A stretch of DNA of 64,000 bases, from contig NZ_BCWY01000001.1 in NCBI RefSeq assembly GCF_001894825.1, positions 124,001-188,000 of the forward strand, written 5' to 3'. Position numbers and translations under genes: made by a program. Shown piece by piece: positions 8,559-17,597 of this stretch (positions are counted from its first letter, which is position 1; each line of letters begins with the position of its first letter). The DNA comes from Rhodococcus jostii NBRC 16295. Its GTDB lineage: Bacteria; Actinomycetota; Actinomycetes; Mycobacteriales; Mycobacteriaceae. The notes beneath the pieces are model-generated. The model was not told the DNA's origin and ran no database searches. It saw only the letters and a list, made by a program, of their open reading frames with translations.

Positions 8559-9230
8559 TCAGGGGCGATGTTGCAAGGTGTGGGGGACAGTGCTGTGTGC
8601 GCGGAGCCAGGTTTCGATCGTCGGGTCGATCCACTTGAGGATGGTGAGGAGTTCGTCGTGGAGGGCGGCGATGTCTTTGCCGGTGTCTCCGACGGTGGGG
8701 CCGTGGATGGGTTCGTGGTGGGCGATTCGGTTGCGCAGGGTGTTGAGGTGATCGAGCCGGGTGTACACATCACCGCGCCGGCGCGGCGTCTGGTGGGGGT
8801 AGGCGTGCCGCAGGGCCGGTGTCCACAGGGTTGCCTCGTAGGACTTCGAGTGTAGGAAGCGCCAGAATCCGAACATCAACTCGGCAACGACGCGACCTTC
8901 GGTTTCTTGCCGCCGTCCGCGTGTTGCGCGGGTGCGGGCTTTGGTGACGTCGTCTGCCGACCGTGTGGACAGGACGGGGTGCCGGTACCAGGGGGCGGTC
9001 GAGTTCTGCCTGACCGCCCACTGTTGGAGTTGGCGGTGGCAGGCGTTGCGGAGGATGACTTCGAAGTAGCTGAAGTCCGCGAAGAGTGCGGCGCTGATCT
9101 GGGTGTTCCATTCGTACAGGTCCAGGGCGCGATCGATGTTTCCGCCCGCAGCGCGCAGGTAGGGAGCCAGCCGTTCGCTGGTCAGCCCGTTTTGCAGGCT
9201 GGTGACAAGGTCGGTCGGGCGGTTGGTCAT
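8559..9230 (-). CDS. Abi-like HEPN-domain protein (abortive infection family)
   Basis: 223 residues from MTNRPTDLV. The body has WNTQISAALFADFSYFEVILRNA and, near residues 175-185, TLRNRIAHHEPI. This carries the R-x4-6-H signature of HEPN ribonucleases in the Abi_2/AbiD-F type. Such proteins act in phage exclusion or toxin-antitoxin systems by cutting RNA. A longer upstream frame is Arg/Pro-rich and not credible, so I use the ATG at 9230. The next gene upstream on the same strand is an HTH protein about 90 bases away, possibly a partner or regulator. Confidence 0.75.
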   Translation of the reverse strand: MTNRPTDLVTSLQNGLTSERLAPYLRAAGGNIDRALDLYEWNTQISAALFADFSYFEVILRNACHRQLQQWAVRQNSTAPWYRHPVLSTRSADDVTKARTRATRGRRQETEGRVVAELMFGFWRFLHSKSYEATLWTPALRHAYPHQTPRRRGDVYTRLDHLNTLRNRIAHHEPIHGPTVGDTGKDIAALHDELLTILKWIDPTIETWLRAHSTVPHTLQHRP

Positions 9231-9322
9231 CTCACTCCGGGTCGTGTACGGTTGATCGCGAAGACCCCGGATCGGCCTCTGCACTTCGTGCATGTCACCG
9301 GGGTTTTGTACGTTCAGGGTTT

Positions 9323-10228
9323 CTACGGTGGGTTCAGGTGGGGGCCTGCGGATGCTCCTCGGCGCCCGGGGGCTGCGGCGCTGAGAAAGCCTCGTCGGCG
9401 CGCGGCGCCGATCCAGTCGCGGATGGTTGCTTCCGGCCGGTCGAACCGCTTCGACAGTCGGCGGGTGAGTCCGGTGCCGCGGGTGGCTTCGTCGAGATAG
9501 GCGCGGGCCACTTCCCGTAGGTGGTCGTCGCTCAGCGTCGGGCGTCCGCGCGGACGTACTCGGACCGAAGTGGCGGTGGTCAGTGCGCGTTGCTCGCTCT
9601 CGGTGAGCTCGGCGACTGGTTTGTTGGGGCCCATGATTGTCTTGACGCCGTCCTCGCGCCACGACATGTCCGCGAGGCGAGCTTCGGTGCGGGCGATGAT
9701 GGCGCCCAAGGGGATGCGGCGCAACAGGTCGCTGGTGATCAGCGGCCTCGGCCCCTGATCCTCGTCTTCATCGTCGAACGGGATCCCGAAGTCGTCGTCC
9801 TCGTCCTCGTGAGTGTCGGTGTCATGCTGGTCATCGGGGTGGAGGTAGTTGCCGAAACCGTCGTCGCAGCCCCAGTAGTCGCGGAAGAGTTCGAGCTCGG
9901 CGACTTCGAGCCCGTGACCGCGGTCGATGAGGACTGCGTACACGGTGACCGGAAGGTCGCGGCTGACGTAGACGATGTCGGTGACGTATCCCGGCCCGCG
10001 CGGCTTCTCCTTGACGTAGATCCCGAGTTGATCTGTGCGCAGGTCGTCATTTTCGAACTCGTCGAATCCGAAATTGACGAAGGAGCCCTTCATCAGGTCC
10101 AGGAGCTGCCGTGGCCGGCTCCGGTCGTAGGACAGGTCCCGAACTTTGGTGTCGTCGGCTCCCGAATGCTTTGGCGTTTTAGGGTTATCAGGATTCCGAG
10201 GGGCACTCTGATTGGGCGGGGTGGGCAC
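9323..10228 (-). CDS. hypothetical protein with C-terminal helix-turn-helix
   Basis: 301 residues. The N-terminal two thirds are alpha/beta with an Asp/Glu-rich stretch near residues 135-160 (DTDTHEDEDDDFGIPFDDED), so this part is acidic and likely disordered. The last 80 residues, RPTLSDDHLREVARAYLDEA then SKRFDRPEATIRDWIGAARRRGFL, have the spacing of an HTH domain found in many actinobacterial accessory proteins. It lies upstream of the Abi-like gene in the same orientation. I do not recognise the N-terminal domain, and a DNA-binding role is inferred from the HTH only. Confidence 0.7.
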   Translation of the reverse strand: MPTPPNQSAPRNPDNPKTPKHSGADDTKVRDLSYDRSRPRQLLDLMKGSFVNFGFDEFENDDLRTDQLGIYVKEKPRGPGYVTDIVYVSRDLPVTVYAVLIDRGHGLEVAELELFRDYWGCDDGFGNYLHPDDQHDTDTHEDEDDDFGIPFDDEDEDQGPRPLITSDLLRRIPLGAIIARTEARLADMSWREDGVKTIMGPNKPVAELTESEQRALTTATSVRVRPRGRPTLSDDHLREVARAYLDEATRGTGLTRRLSKRFDRPEATIRDWIGAARRRGFLSAAAPGRRGASAGPHLNPP

Positions 10229-10371
10229 ACTTAAACATTAATGCATCGTGTTCGCTGAGAGGACTGAAAAACCGTCTGACTATCTCGGCGCCGTTTCTCG
10301 GTAGGTCTGTCGATGAGGCCCGTGACCACCTCCTCGGAACCTGCGGTCATTCGTGCTCTTTCCGGGCGGAA

Positions 10372-10542
10372 TCATGTCGGATCCGACGGAGACCGTTCGA
10401 TGCTGTTGAGCGCATCGAGTACCTCGTCGACGCTCGTGGTCGGGATTCGGAAGTGTTCGCCCTCCGACGCCCGGAGGCGGTCCCGCACGTAGGCGAGCAT
10501 GGTGAGTTCGCGTTCGAGGTCTGCTGCGGTTCGGTCGCTCAC
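10372..10542 (-). CDS. 56-residue hypothetical protein
   Basis: Begins at a GTG (10540-10542) with AGGA 9 bases upstream and reads VSDRTAADLERELTMLAYVRDRL to the end SIERSPSDPT. It is predicted helical with no signature. It lies between the HTH gene and the integrase remnants and may be a leftover of a mobile element. Confidence 0.4.
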   Translation of the reverse strand: MSDRTAADLERELTMLAYVRDRLRASEGEHFRIPTTSVDEVLDALNSIERSPSDPT

Positions 10543-10839
10543 GACCCAATCCTGCCCCCGTGCGGGACAGTGGTCAGAATCGTGCCTCGGATGTCTTCGT
10601 CGGAGGCGGCTGGCGGTACGGCATCTCCAGTTCACCCCATCCGCTAGGGGACATGCCGTCATCGCAGGTCAATACGCCGAATGGCGAAACCCTTCTGAGT
10701 GCGAGCGGATCGGGTTCCACCTCTGCGTGTTTCGGTATGCTCGTACCGTCGGCGGCAACGCTGACAGCGCGCGGGAGCGAGTTACTGGTTTGGTCACCGG
10801 TTTGCTTCTCCGCGGTAGAGCCACCCTCCGGGGTTGGGG

Positions 10840-10990
10840 ATACACCACGCTGGAAGAAGCTGCCCGACACAGACAGCGAACACCGGCACAGATCGTGGAC
10901 TTCCACGGCGTCCAAGCTCCGACCGTGCGGCGAGTGCTGATCCGCTACCTGGAAGAGCGCCAACCCGGACTCGAATGCGCGTCACCGCGT
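10840..10990 (+). pseudogene. tyrosine recombinase-like fragment
   Basis: A plus-strand segment reads TLEEAARHRQRTPAQIVDFHG followed by TVRRVLIRYLEERQPGLECAS. It resembles the N-terminal part of large actinobacterial site-specific integrases, where a similar RYLxERxPGLDYxS motif occurs. No intact gene surrounds it. Identification rests on one short motif. Confidence 0.35.
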
Positions 10991-11544
10991 GCCGTCGACA
11001 ACGCCTCGCCGACGGTGTTCCACCGGTCCGGGTCGGTAATCAGTGTCTGCACGGCGGTGTAACCGACGGCCGGCAACCGCGACTGCGCCCTGTGTTTGTT
11101 GACCGAGCGGACCTTGCGCTGACGTGAACTCAGGCCTCCGAGCGTGGCAGGCCGTCAATTGGGACATTAATGCCTGCCACGCTTCGTTCCATCTGGGGTG
11201 TGTTCGACGCAGGGGGAGGGGGTCTGGTGGCGTACAACGTGAGCCCGGATGCACCGGCGACCCGGTTGGATCCGGAGGTCGGCACCAGCATTACGCCCGC
11301 GTCAAAGCCCCGCCGGCTACCGTTCCGCCGACGCGTACAAAGACCGCGCACAGGAGCGTGACTCGGCACGGGAGCTCGACCGGATGGTCGAGGACGCCGA
11401 ATTCACCCGCGCCCGCAAAGACCTGGAGTGGGCGTTCCCGCGAGCGACCGTGCCCGAGGTGTCTGACCGTAAACGCCGGGACTTGCCGATCCCGGATTCG
11501 ATTCGCCGTAGCGGATCCGTCCTTCCGGGCGGAATTGCTCGAGC

Positions 11545-12165
11545 CGATTGTGATGGGCGTGAGGCCTGCCGCCCCTTGAGGGGCACCGGATTGATCAGGG
11601 GGCCTTGGCCGATCTCGATCCAGTACTCGTAGAAGGCCCTGACCACTGCGTTTGGAGTGGCGAATCGTACGGATAGCGTAATTGTCGTCCAGGTAGCGCT
11701 TGCGGGTGATCGGGTTGATCGTCCCAGCGGTGGCAAGGGATTTTGTCCGCGGTGATCGTCTCGTTCTCAGATTCGCCTGCAACCACAGCACCAGATCTCG
11801 GCACTCAGCAGGTGTCGCCTTGTCCCAGTCAACGTCGACAGCTCTCAACCATCTCCACCAGCGCAATAGTGCGTAGGCGTAGCTGCGCACCGATGCCTGG
11901 CTGTTGCCCTGTGCAACGAAATCAGTCAGGTAGCGACGGATCCGGCTCGACGGGGGTCCCACCATCGTCCAGGACGTCCCATGCGACGACCCCGGCCGCT
12001 CGCTCGACCCGACCCCATCTAGGAAGTCTTATCACCCCAATGTCACGCTCAACCTCATCAAACAAGCCCGACCACCCCTCTCCATCTCGACATAGGTGAT
12101 TTGTATACCGGCCGGGCTCGGTCTCCGACAGGACTTTGATGGCGTGTCCGATGGTTAGTCCGGTC
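11545..12165 (-). pseudogene. tyrosine recombinase (phage integrase) remnant with frameshifts
   Basis: The minus strand carries the SAM-like core-binding domain of an actinobacterial integrase in at least three frames: VVAWDVLDDGGTPVEP (about 11950-12000), then YLTDFVAQGNSQASVRSYAY, LLRWWRWLRAVDVDWD and ECRDLVLWLQ (about 11790-11940), then NAVVRAFYEYWIEIGQGPL and INPVPL (about 11570-11660). The catalytic domain with R-H-R-Y is absent. It is a broken gene from a former mobile element. Confidence 0.7.
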
Positions 12166-12206
12166 AATAGGCCCGGCACCCGGTTCGAGTCCTGGGTGCA
12201 CTGAAC

Positions 12207-12419
12207 CGAGGCTCCGATCTCGACCACGCGTTCACGGTCGACGTCCTGGACGAGTTCACCCGCACCGGCTGGCTCGGCGGCCGCACCGGGATCGGGCACG
12301 GCCAGATCGCCACCACACTCGCCTCAGACCCTGATGGTGCGCCGGTGGTCGATTGGCGGGAGATCGTCGCCGCACGCCGCACTGAAGCCCTGGAAACCCT
12401 GCTCTCACTCCCGGCATGA
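12207..12419 (+). pseudogene. C-terminal fragment of an unrecognised protein
   Basis: An open stretch of 71 codons ending in TGA reads RGSDLDHAFTVDVLDEFTR, then GWLGGRTGIGHGQI and VVDWREIVAARRTEALETLL. The composition and regular helix pattern look like genuine coding, but there is no start or ribosome site and it abuts the integrase remnant. The family is not recognised. Confidence 0.4.
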
Positions 12420-12821
12420 CCCTGCAGATCGCTGCGGGGATGGTGCCGCTGGTGGTCCGGACGCCGACCGGTGGGAGTTCTCGCACTTGCACTTCGACGG
12501 CAGCCTCGGCCGCACAGCACCCTCGGCCTGCCTGCACGACGTCGATGACGTGGGAACTGGTGGCGAGGGACAGATAGGGTTACGGCCGCCGTACATGCAC
12601 CGAGCCCGCCGATCACAGGTACTGCTGCCCGTCAGCTGAGCATCGGACCGGGTACACGCGCGTTCTGCGTCATCACTCAACGTCGCCTTCAACCATTTCG
12701 TCAACTGTCGGCGCAGCGTCATCCGGTGACGATTGCCTCTGCGACGATGCATTCGCCAGACTCGGAGCGCTCTGCCCAGAGCGGCCCTTTCAAGGACCGA
12801 GGTGTCGAACCCGCTGGCTGC
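12420..12821. other. no recognisable gene (402 bp)
   Basis: Between the unknown fragment and the 3' end of the PIN-domain gene. Frames on both strands are short and motif-free, probably decayed mobile DNA. Confidence 0.4.
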
Positions 12822-14075
12822 CTATGCGGCCTTGCCGAATGTGGCCAGGTCGTATCCGCTGGCTGCGAGTGCTGCCGCTCCGATCGCTCCGCCGTCGAAC
12901 CTGGCCCGCAACAACGCACTACGTCCAATCTCTGAGGATGAAGTAGCAACGTCCAACCAAGCATCCGAGAGACTTAGCCGCTTCCTGTTGGCTCTTCTTT
13001 GCCAGCGCGTCCTGCCGGGGTCATCGGGAAGTGCCTCAGCCGCGGTCACAGAGATCTGTTGAACAGTGCCGTCGTCAGCGAATGCAACGGCACCTGAAAG
13101 CCGAAGGGTCTTGTTGTACTCGCGAGCAACTCCTTGGGCGTTGCTATTCGGTCCGTCGATCGATTCCGCCGACTCGATTGTGCTGATGTCAACCTCGGTG
13201 TCGACATGGAATCGGGCCGTCCACGCTCCACCCTCACGGCCGGCAGCGTCGGCGAAAACCCATCCTTCCCGTTGCTCGCTTACCCCGACGATCGCAGCTT
13301 CGGATGTCGTCAGCGGGAGCGCGGCTTCTTCCGGGTCGACGCGATAGGTGAGAGCGGACAACTGGAGACTCATGCAGAGGGCGTCCATGTCGATGTTTTC
13401 GGTTTTCGCGGTGATGGCCAATTGATCGAGCGGGGCGTGCTCCGCTGCGAGATGGGAGTCCAGGGTCGAGAGTGACACGGCAAAGAAGACTCGATCTGCC
13501 AAGTCCTTCGCCTGCAGTTCTGCGGCGAGCGCGGTATGGAAGGGGATTGGACACTGGCTCTGGTCGACTGCTCTAGGTCCGAAGTCGGAGTGGTTGTTGC
13601 TGACGAACCACACCCGTTCGTCGGGATTGCTCTCGGCGATCGACAGCAGGGTGAACCAGATGAGTGTGTCGCGGTAGCCGTCTTTGGTGTCTCCGGTGTA
13701 CGGGGGCCTGCTCTCGGACGCTCGTCGCGCTATCTCCATGTGGCTGATTTCGGGAGTTGTGAAAACCTCAACGCCGGAGTCGACGAGCCGGTCGTGCAGG
13801 TGTTCCTCGTAACCTTCAATCTGTGTAGTGATGCGTTGCTTCCAGTCGTCGTGACAGTCTGCAAGGCCGAGCTTCCACCATTCCAGCGCACTGAACTTCT
13901 GGCTGATCTTGACGAGATCCCGCACGACGACGTTGATGGCCTCCATCGCGACGACCTCGGGCACGATGAAGCTCAATCCCCACCATTCGGCATTCTCGGC
14001 CAACGACCGCCACGCTGTGCTCTGCAGGTGCGGATCGGCGGTGATGATGTTGGTGTCGACGACGACGATAGTCAC
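12822..14075 (-). CDS. PIN-domain protein (DUF4935-like), probable ribonuclease
   Basis: 417 residues. The N terminus, TIVVVDTNIITADP, supplies the first Asp of a PIN active site. RYRDTLIW-type spacing (GYRDTLIWFTLLS) near residue 135 and VWFVSNNHSDFG near 155-166 supply later acidic positions, as in DUF4935 proteins. The C-terminal 200 residues form a separate unrecognised beta-rich domain. PIN domains of this class are RNases, often in defence or toxin modules. The gene is 129 bases downstream of a DUF2971 gene on the same strand, so the two may be one operon. Confidence 0.75.
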   Translation of the reverse strand: MTIVVVDTNIITADPHLQSTAWRSLAENAEWWGLSFIVPEVVAMEAINVVVRDLVKISQKFSALEWWKLGLADCHDDWKQRITTQIEGYEEHLHDRLVDSGVEVFTTPEISHMEIARRASESRPPYTGDTKDGYRDTLIWFTLLSIAESNPDERVWFVSNNHSDFGPRAVDQSQCPIPFHTALAAELQAKDLADRVFFAVSLSTLDSHLAAEHAPLDQLAITAKTENIDMDALCMSLQLSALTYRVDPEEAALPLTTSEAAIVGVSEQREGWVFADAAGREGGAWTARFHVDTEVDISTIESAESIDGPNSNAQGVAREYNKTLRLSGAVAFADDGTVQQISVTAAEALPDDPGRTRWQRRANRKRLSLSDAWLDVATSSSEIGRSALLRARFDGGAIGAAALAASGYDLATFGKAA

Positions 14076-14204
14076 CGTTCAATACTGGCTGACAGGGCTG
14101 GCGGCTATCCGACCGAGGTATCCATTACCTCGGTCGGGGCCCGGTCCGTGACTCAGGCACCGACGGACCAACCCCGGTACCGACTTCGCTCGATACCTCT
14201 AGCG

Positions 14205-15164
14205 CTACCGGCCACTGAGGAAAGGTGTTGGTGATGCGACGACGGGAACGTTGTAGCCGTTCTCGTCGAGGAGACGCGCGGTGGCGTTGAGGTCTTCGGC
14301 AAGCTTGGTGGGCGTGGTCTGCGGCCCGATACGGACAGCGAGGATCGGAAGCGAGGGGACGGTCTCGGTTGCTGCGAGGAGAGTGGCATCGTGATCGGTG
14401 GGGTCTCCGCTGACGAGTTCGACATACTCGACGGCGCGCGAACCGTAGGCACTTGGCCGTGAGTGTCGCGTGTCAGATGGCGGATTCATGACGGCGATTC
14501 GGATCTCGTCCTCACTTTCGGAACCCTCGTGTTTTTGCCAGCACAGCTGTCGGAGTGCAACGTTGAGCGCGTATTGGTGCGCGGTTTGCTCATCCATCGA
14601 GCCGTCATGGTGCTTCATGACGGCCCGGATGATCTCTTCGAGGGCCCGGCCGCTCGGGGTCTCCAGCGGGGCCGTGAAGTTGGGCTGGAACTTCTTGTAG
14701 TCCACCTCGTGCCATCGTAGAAACGGGCTGCCTACCGAAAGCGCCTCCGGGATTGTTTCCTCGGAGCGGCTACGGATACGCCAGATCGAATGCTCCTGCA
14801 GGCAGATCGCGTATCCCTGGTCGCGTCCGTAATCCTTCCAGTGCTCGAGTTTGTCGCCATACATCGAGCCGGAGGCGAAGAACAGATCGGGTGACTCGAT
14901 TTCGTTGCCGAGCCGAGCGATGAGGTGGTCGACTTCGTCGCGGGGTACTTCGTCAACGAGTTTGGGTGAGCTGCGATAGTGCTGCCAGGTGCTGCGCATC
15001 TCGTCGAGGGCGTACGTAACTTCGGTCGGGTCGTCCAAGCCGGTCCGGGCGGTCGCCCGCAAGCAGTGGTTCTCCACGATTCCACGTAGGCCGGCGCGGC
15101 TGGTGTAGTGCCAAACGCCACCGCTCTCGAAGCCATTGATGACTGACCAATTGTGTGTGTTCAT
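14205..15164 (-). CDS. DUF2971 family protein
   Basis: 319 residues. The N terminus, GGVWHYTSRAGLRGIVENHCLRAT, and the middle part, FFASGSMYGDKLEHWKDYGRD then GYAICL, match the DUF2971 pattern (xYHYTS...L..IL...L, later CFS...W..Y...G..I.F). The biochemical function is unknown, and members are common in bacterial defence islands and on mobile elements. It is upstream of the PIN-domain gene in the same direction. No signal peptide or membrane segment is seen. Confidence 0.75.
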   Translation of the reverse strand: MNTHNWSVINGFESGGVWHYTSRAGLRGIVENHCLRATARTGLDDPTEVTYALDEMRSTWQHYRSSPKLVDEVPRDEVDHLIARLGNEIESPDLFFASGSMYGDKLEHWKDYGRDQGYAICLQEHSIWRIRSRSEETIPEALSVGSPFLRWHEVDYKKFQPNFTAPLETPSGRALEEIIRAVMKHHDGSMDEQTAHQYALNVALRQLCWQKHEGSESEDEIRIAVMNPPSDTRHSRPSAYGSRAVEYVELVSGDPTDHDATLLAATETVPSLPILAVRIGPQTTPTKLAEDLNATARLLDENGYNVPVVASPTPFLSGR

Positions 15165-15891
15165 CGGTGCTCCCTACTACGTCGTCACTGCTTAATCGTT
15201 CGCAACCCACTCATGTGCCGGTGGGCATGGCCAGCCAGCGAGTGTCCGTCCACAACGGCGGCCGACAGTTCGCGTCGGTCGCTTGCGGATACTCAGAAGA
15301 AGTTCTGTGGCCTCAGTCGCCTTTGGTTGCCCATCAGTCCGATGGAGGCATTGAAGGCAACAACTGCGGACCTCTTCCACCTCCCCGATCCACCCCATGC
15401 AGAGGCATTGGAACGCAGCAGCGACCAGTGTCCGTTTCGCTGGAACCCCGCGGATGTTGGGGCTTGCCGTTCCGGTGCCCGGCACGGGTGGGTGGTGCCT
15501 TTCGTGTTCGGAGGGCTTTGATTCCGGGGTGTCTTCTGAGTGGTGTGTGTCTCGACAGTGATTGTTGTGGACTGTGTGTCGGATTAGTCATGTCGTCGGG
15601 GTGAGTGATGTTTTCGGTGTTCCCAATTGATGCGGGTCGGAGGGGTTGACCACCTTTCCGTTCCGGTGAGTTGCGGCTGCGGCTGCGGCTGGGGGTGTGG
15701 AGTTGTGATGTCTGTTGGCGTTGCGGTTGTCGCGACCGTGACGAGTGGGGATGGTTCGGCTGCCCTCTGCTGATGGGGTGTTCTCGGCGGATGGGGTGTG
15801 TACGTCGAGGTGTGTGAGGGTGAGGCGTGGGATCGCTGACTGGCTGGTCGCGGACCGTACCGATGTGGCTGCGGGCATGGTCGAATAGGTC
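15165..15891. other. no recognisable gene (727 bp)
   Basis: Region between the DUF2971 start and the LysR start. It contains three tandem gcggct units at 15673-15690. Plus- and minus-strand frames lack start sites with ribosome sites and family motifs. It must hold the promoters of both flanking genes. Confidence 0.4.
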
Positions 15892-16818
15892 ATGTTGTTC
15901 CGCCAGCTCGAGTACTTTGTCGCGCTCGCTCGTGAGCGTCATTTTGCCCGCGCCGCGAGTGCCTGCTATGTGTCCCAGCCGGCGCTGTCCGAAGCGATCC
16001 GCAAGCTCGAACACGAATTGCAGGTCCCGCTGGTCCGACGCGGGCAGAAGTTCGAAGGTCTCACCCCCGAAGGCGAGCGGCTCGTGCTGTGGGCGCGGCG
16101 CATCCTGGCTGATCGCGACGCCCTCGAGCAGGAGGTCACGGCGTTGCAGACCGGCCTGACCGGTGTACTACGGCTCGGGGTGATCCCGGCTGCGTCGAGT
16201 ACCGTTGCCCTGCTTACTGATCCGTTTTGTGCCGAGCACCCGTTGGTGCGTGTGCGGCTGGAGGCGAGTCTGCGATCGGCCGACATAGTCGAACGGATCC
16301 GCCGGTTCGAGCTGGACGCCGGGATTATCTACCCGGACCAACAGGACACCGCCGACCTGGTGGTCACCCCGCTGTACGAGGAACAGCAGGTCCTCATCGC
16401 CGGCAGCGCGCTGCTCGCCGGCCAATCGGACACCATTAGCTGGTCGGACGCACTCCAACTTCCGATGTGCCTGCTCAACAACGGAATGCGTGGCCGCCAA
16501 CTCATCGACGATGCACTGGCGACTGAGAATCTCACGGTGACACCTCAACTCGAGACGGACTCCATCGTGGCCCTGCTCGCGCACGTCGGCACCGGCCGGT
16601 GGGCGACTATCGTTCCGCAGACCTGGATCCGCACCCTGCGCCCGCCCGCCGGTGCACGCGCAGTGCGCCTGGACAACCCATCCGTCACCGCTCGGATCGC
16701 GCTCGTCGCCAGTGCGGTCGAGCCTGGCTCGGTGCTGACACGTGCCCTGTTGACGACGGCGCGCAGCGCCCGCATCGGTGATGTGCTCGGTGGGCGGTCC
16801 ACGCCGACCGGTGGCTGA
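15892..16818 (+). CDS. LysR-family transcriptional regulator
   Basis: 308 residues. The N-terminal winged HTH is clear: LRQLEYF-type start (LFRQLEYFVALARERHFARAA) and VSQPALSEAIRKLEHEL, followed by a periplasmic-binding-type effector domain (residues about 90-295). LysR proteins usually control neighbouring or divergent genes. The convergent HPP and formate dehydrogenase genes are candidates, as similar LysR proteins are often found beside NAD-dependent formate dehydrogenases. The ligand is unknown. Confidence 0.9.
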   Translation: MLFRQLEYFVALARERHFARAASACYVSQPALSEAIRKLEHELQVPLVRRGQKFEGLTPEGERLVLWARRILADRDALEQEVTALQTGLTGVLRLGVIPAASSTVALLTDPFCAEHPLVRVRLEASLRSADIVERIRRFELDAGIIYPDQQDTADLVVTPLYEEQQVLIAGSALLAGQSDTISWSDALQLPMCLLNNGMRGRQLIDDALATENLTVTPQLETDSIVALLAHVGTGRWATIVPQTWIRTLRPPAGARAVRLDNPSVTARIALVASAVEPGSVLTRALLTTARSARIGDVLGGRSTPTGG

Positions 16819-16981
16819 CGACCGACGCCACGCCCGCGTCTCGATCGGTCGAGTATAAACCGGTCGAAACCACGTCTTGGACACGCCGTTGTCCGGCGAG
16901 AGTGAGAGTGCTTCGGAACCAGGGTGCGTGGCCGCCTCCGCCTGTCACCTGACAAGGCAAGACCACACATCAGTTGTGCTG

Positions 16982-17494
16982 CTAGCCCCGCGTGGGGTAC
17001 TCCCGCTTGGAGATGAAACGGTGATAGCACCATGCCAGGACGACGAGCGTGACCGATCCGGCGAGGATGGGAGCCAATAGATACGACCACGAGGCAGCGG
17101 CGGCGATGATGAGGATCGGGTCGGCGCCTGCGGGCGGGTGCACGGTATCTGTCAGCGTCATCGCCGCGATGGCGATGCCGACACCCACGCCCAGGGTGAG
17201 GGGTCCCGGACCGATCGCTGCGAGGATGGCGACGCCGATCAACGACGACAGCAGGTGCCCGCCGATCACGTTTTTCGGCCGTGCCAGCGGGCTCTGTGGG
17301 AGGGCGAAGAGCAGCACGCAGCTCGCGCCGAACGGGGCCACGAGCAGGAGTGTGTGGAGGTTTGCCTCGGTCTGCGCCAACACGAAGATCGCGCCGAAAC
17401 CCCCCAACCCGGAGACCAGGGGGATGCGGAGTAGCGCCCAGGCTGCCGGGCCCCGCTTACCCGTCGCCCCAGGCGCGAGCCGAACTTCTGCCAT
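16982..17494 (-). CDS. HPP family integral membrane protein
   Basis: 170 residues with about four transmembrane segments and the family motif DTVHPPAGADP near residue 115. FGASCVLLF and PLARPKNVIGGHLLSSLIGV are also typical. I chose the ATG at 17494 since AAGGAG lies 6 bases before it. The frame extends 20 codons upstream without support. HPP proteins sit in the inner membrane and some are linked to nitrite or anion transport. The gene directly follows formate dehydrogenase, about 100 bases downstream, so co-transcription is likely. Confidence 0.85.
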   Translation of the reverse strand: MAEVRLAPGATGKRGPAAWALLRIPLVSGLGGFGAIFVLAQTEANLHTLLLVAPFGASCVLLFALPQSPLARPKNVIGGHLLSSLIGVAILAAIGPGPLTLGVGVGIAIAAMTLTDTVHPPAGADPILIIAAAASWSYLLAPILAGSVTLVVLAWCYHRFISKREYPTRG

Positions 17495-17597
17495 TCCAGA
17501 CTCCTTCGCGACCACCGCCAGCAATGCGTGGGCACGCGAAACAACTGCTCCCACGCATTACTGGCAGTTCCTATTTCACTTCTGGTGGTGGGGCTGG

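Noticed and set aside
9231..9662. N-terminal extension of the Abi-like protein
   Set aside because: Extension is basic and low in complexity and overlaps the HTH gene. The ATG at 9230 gives a normal family start.
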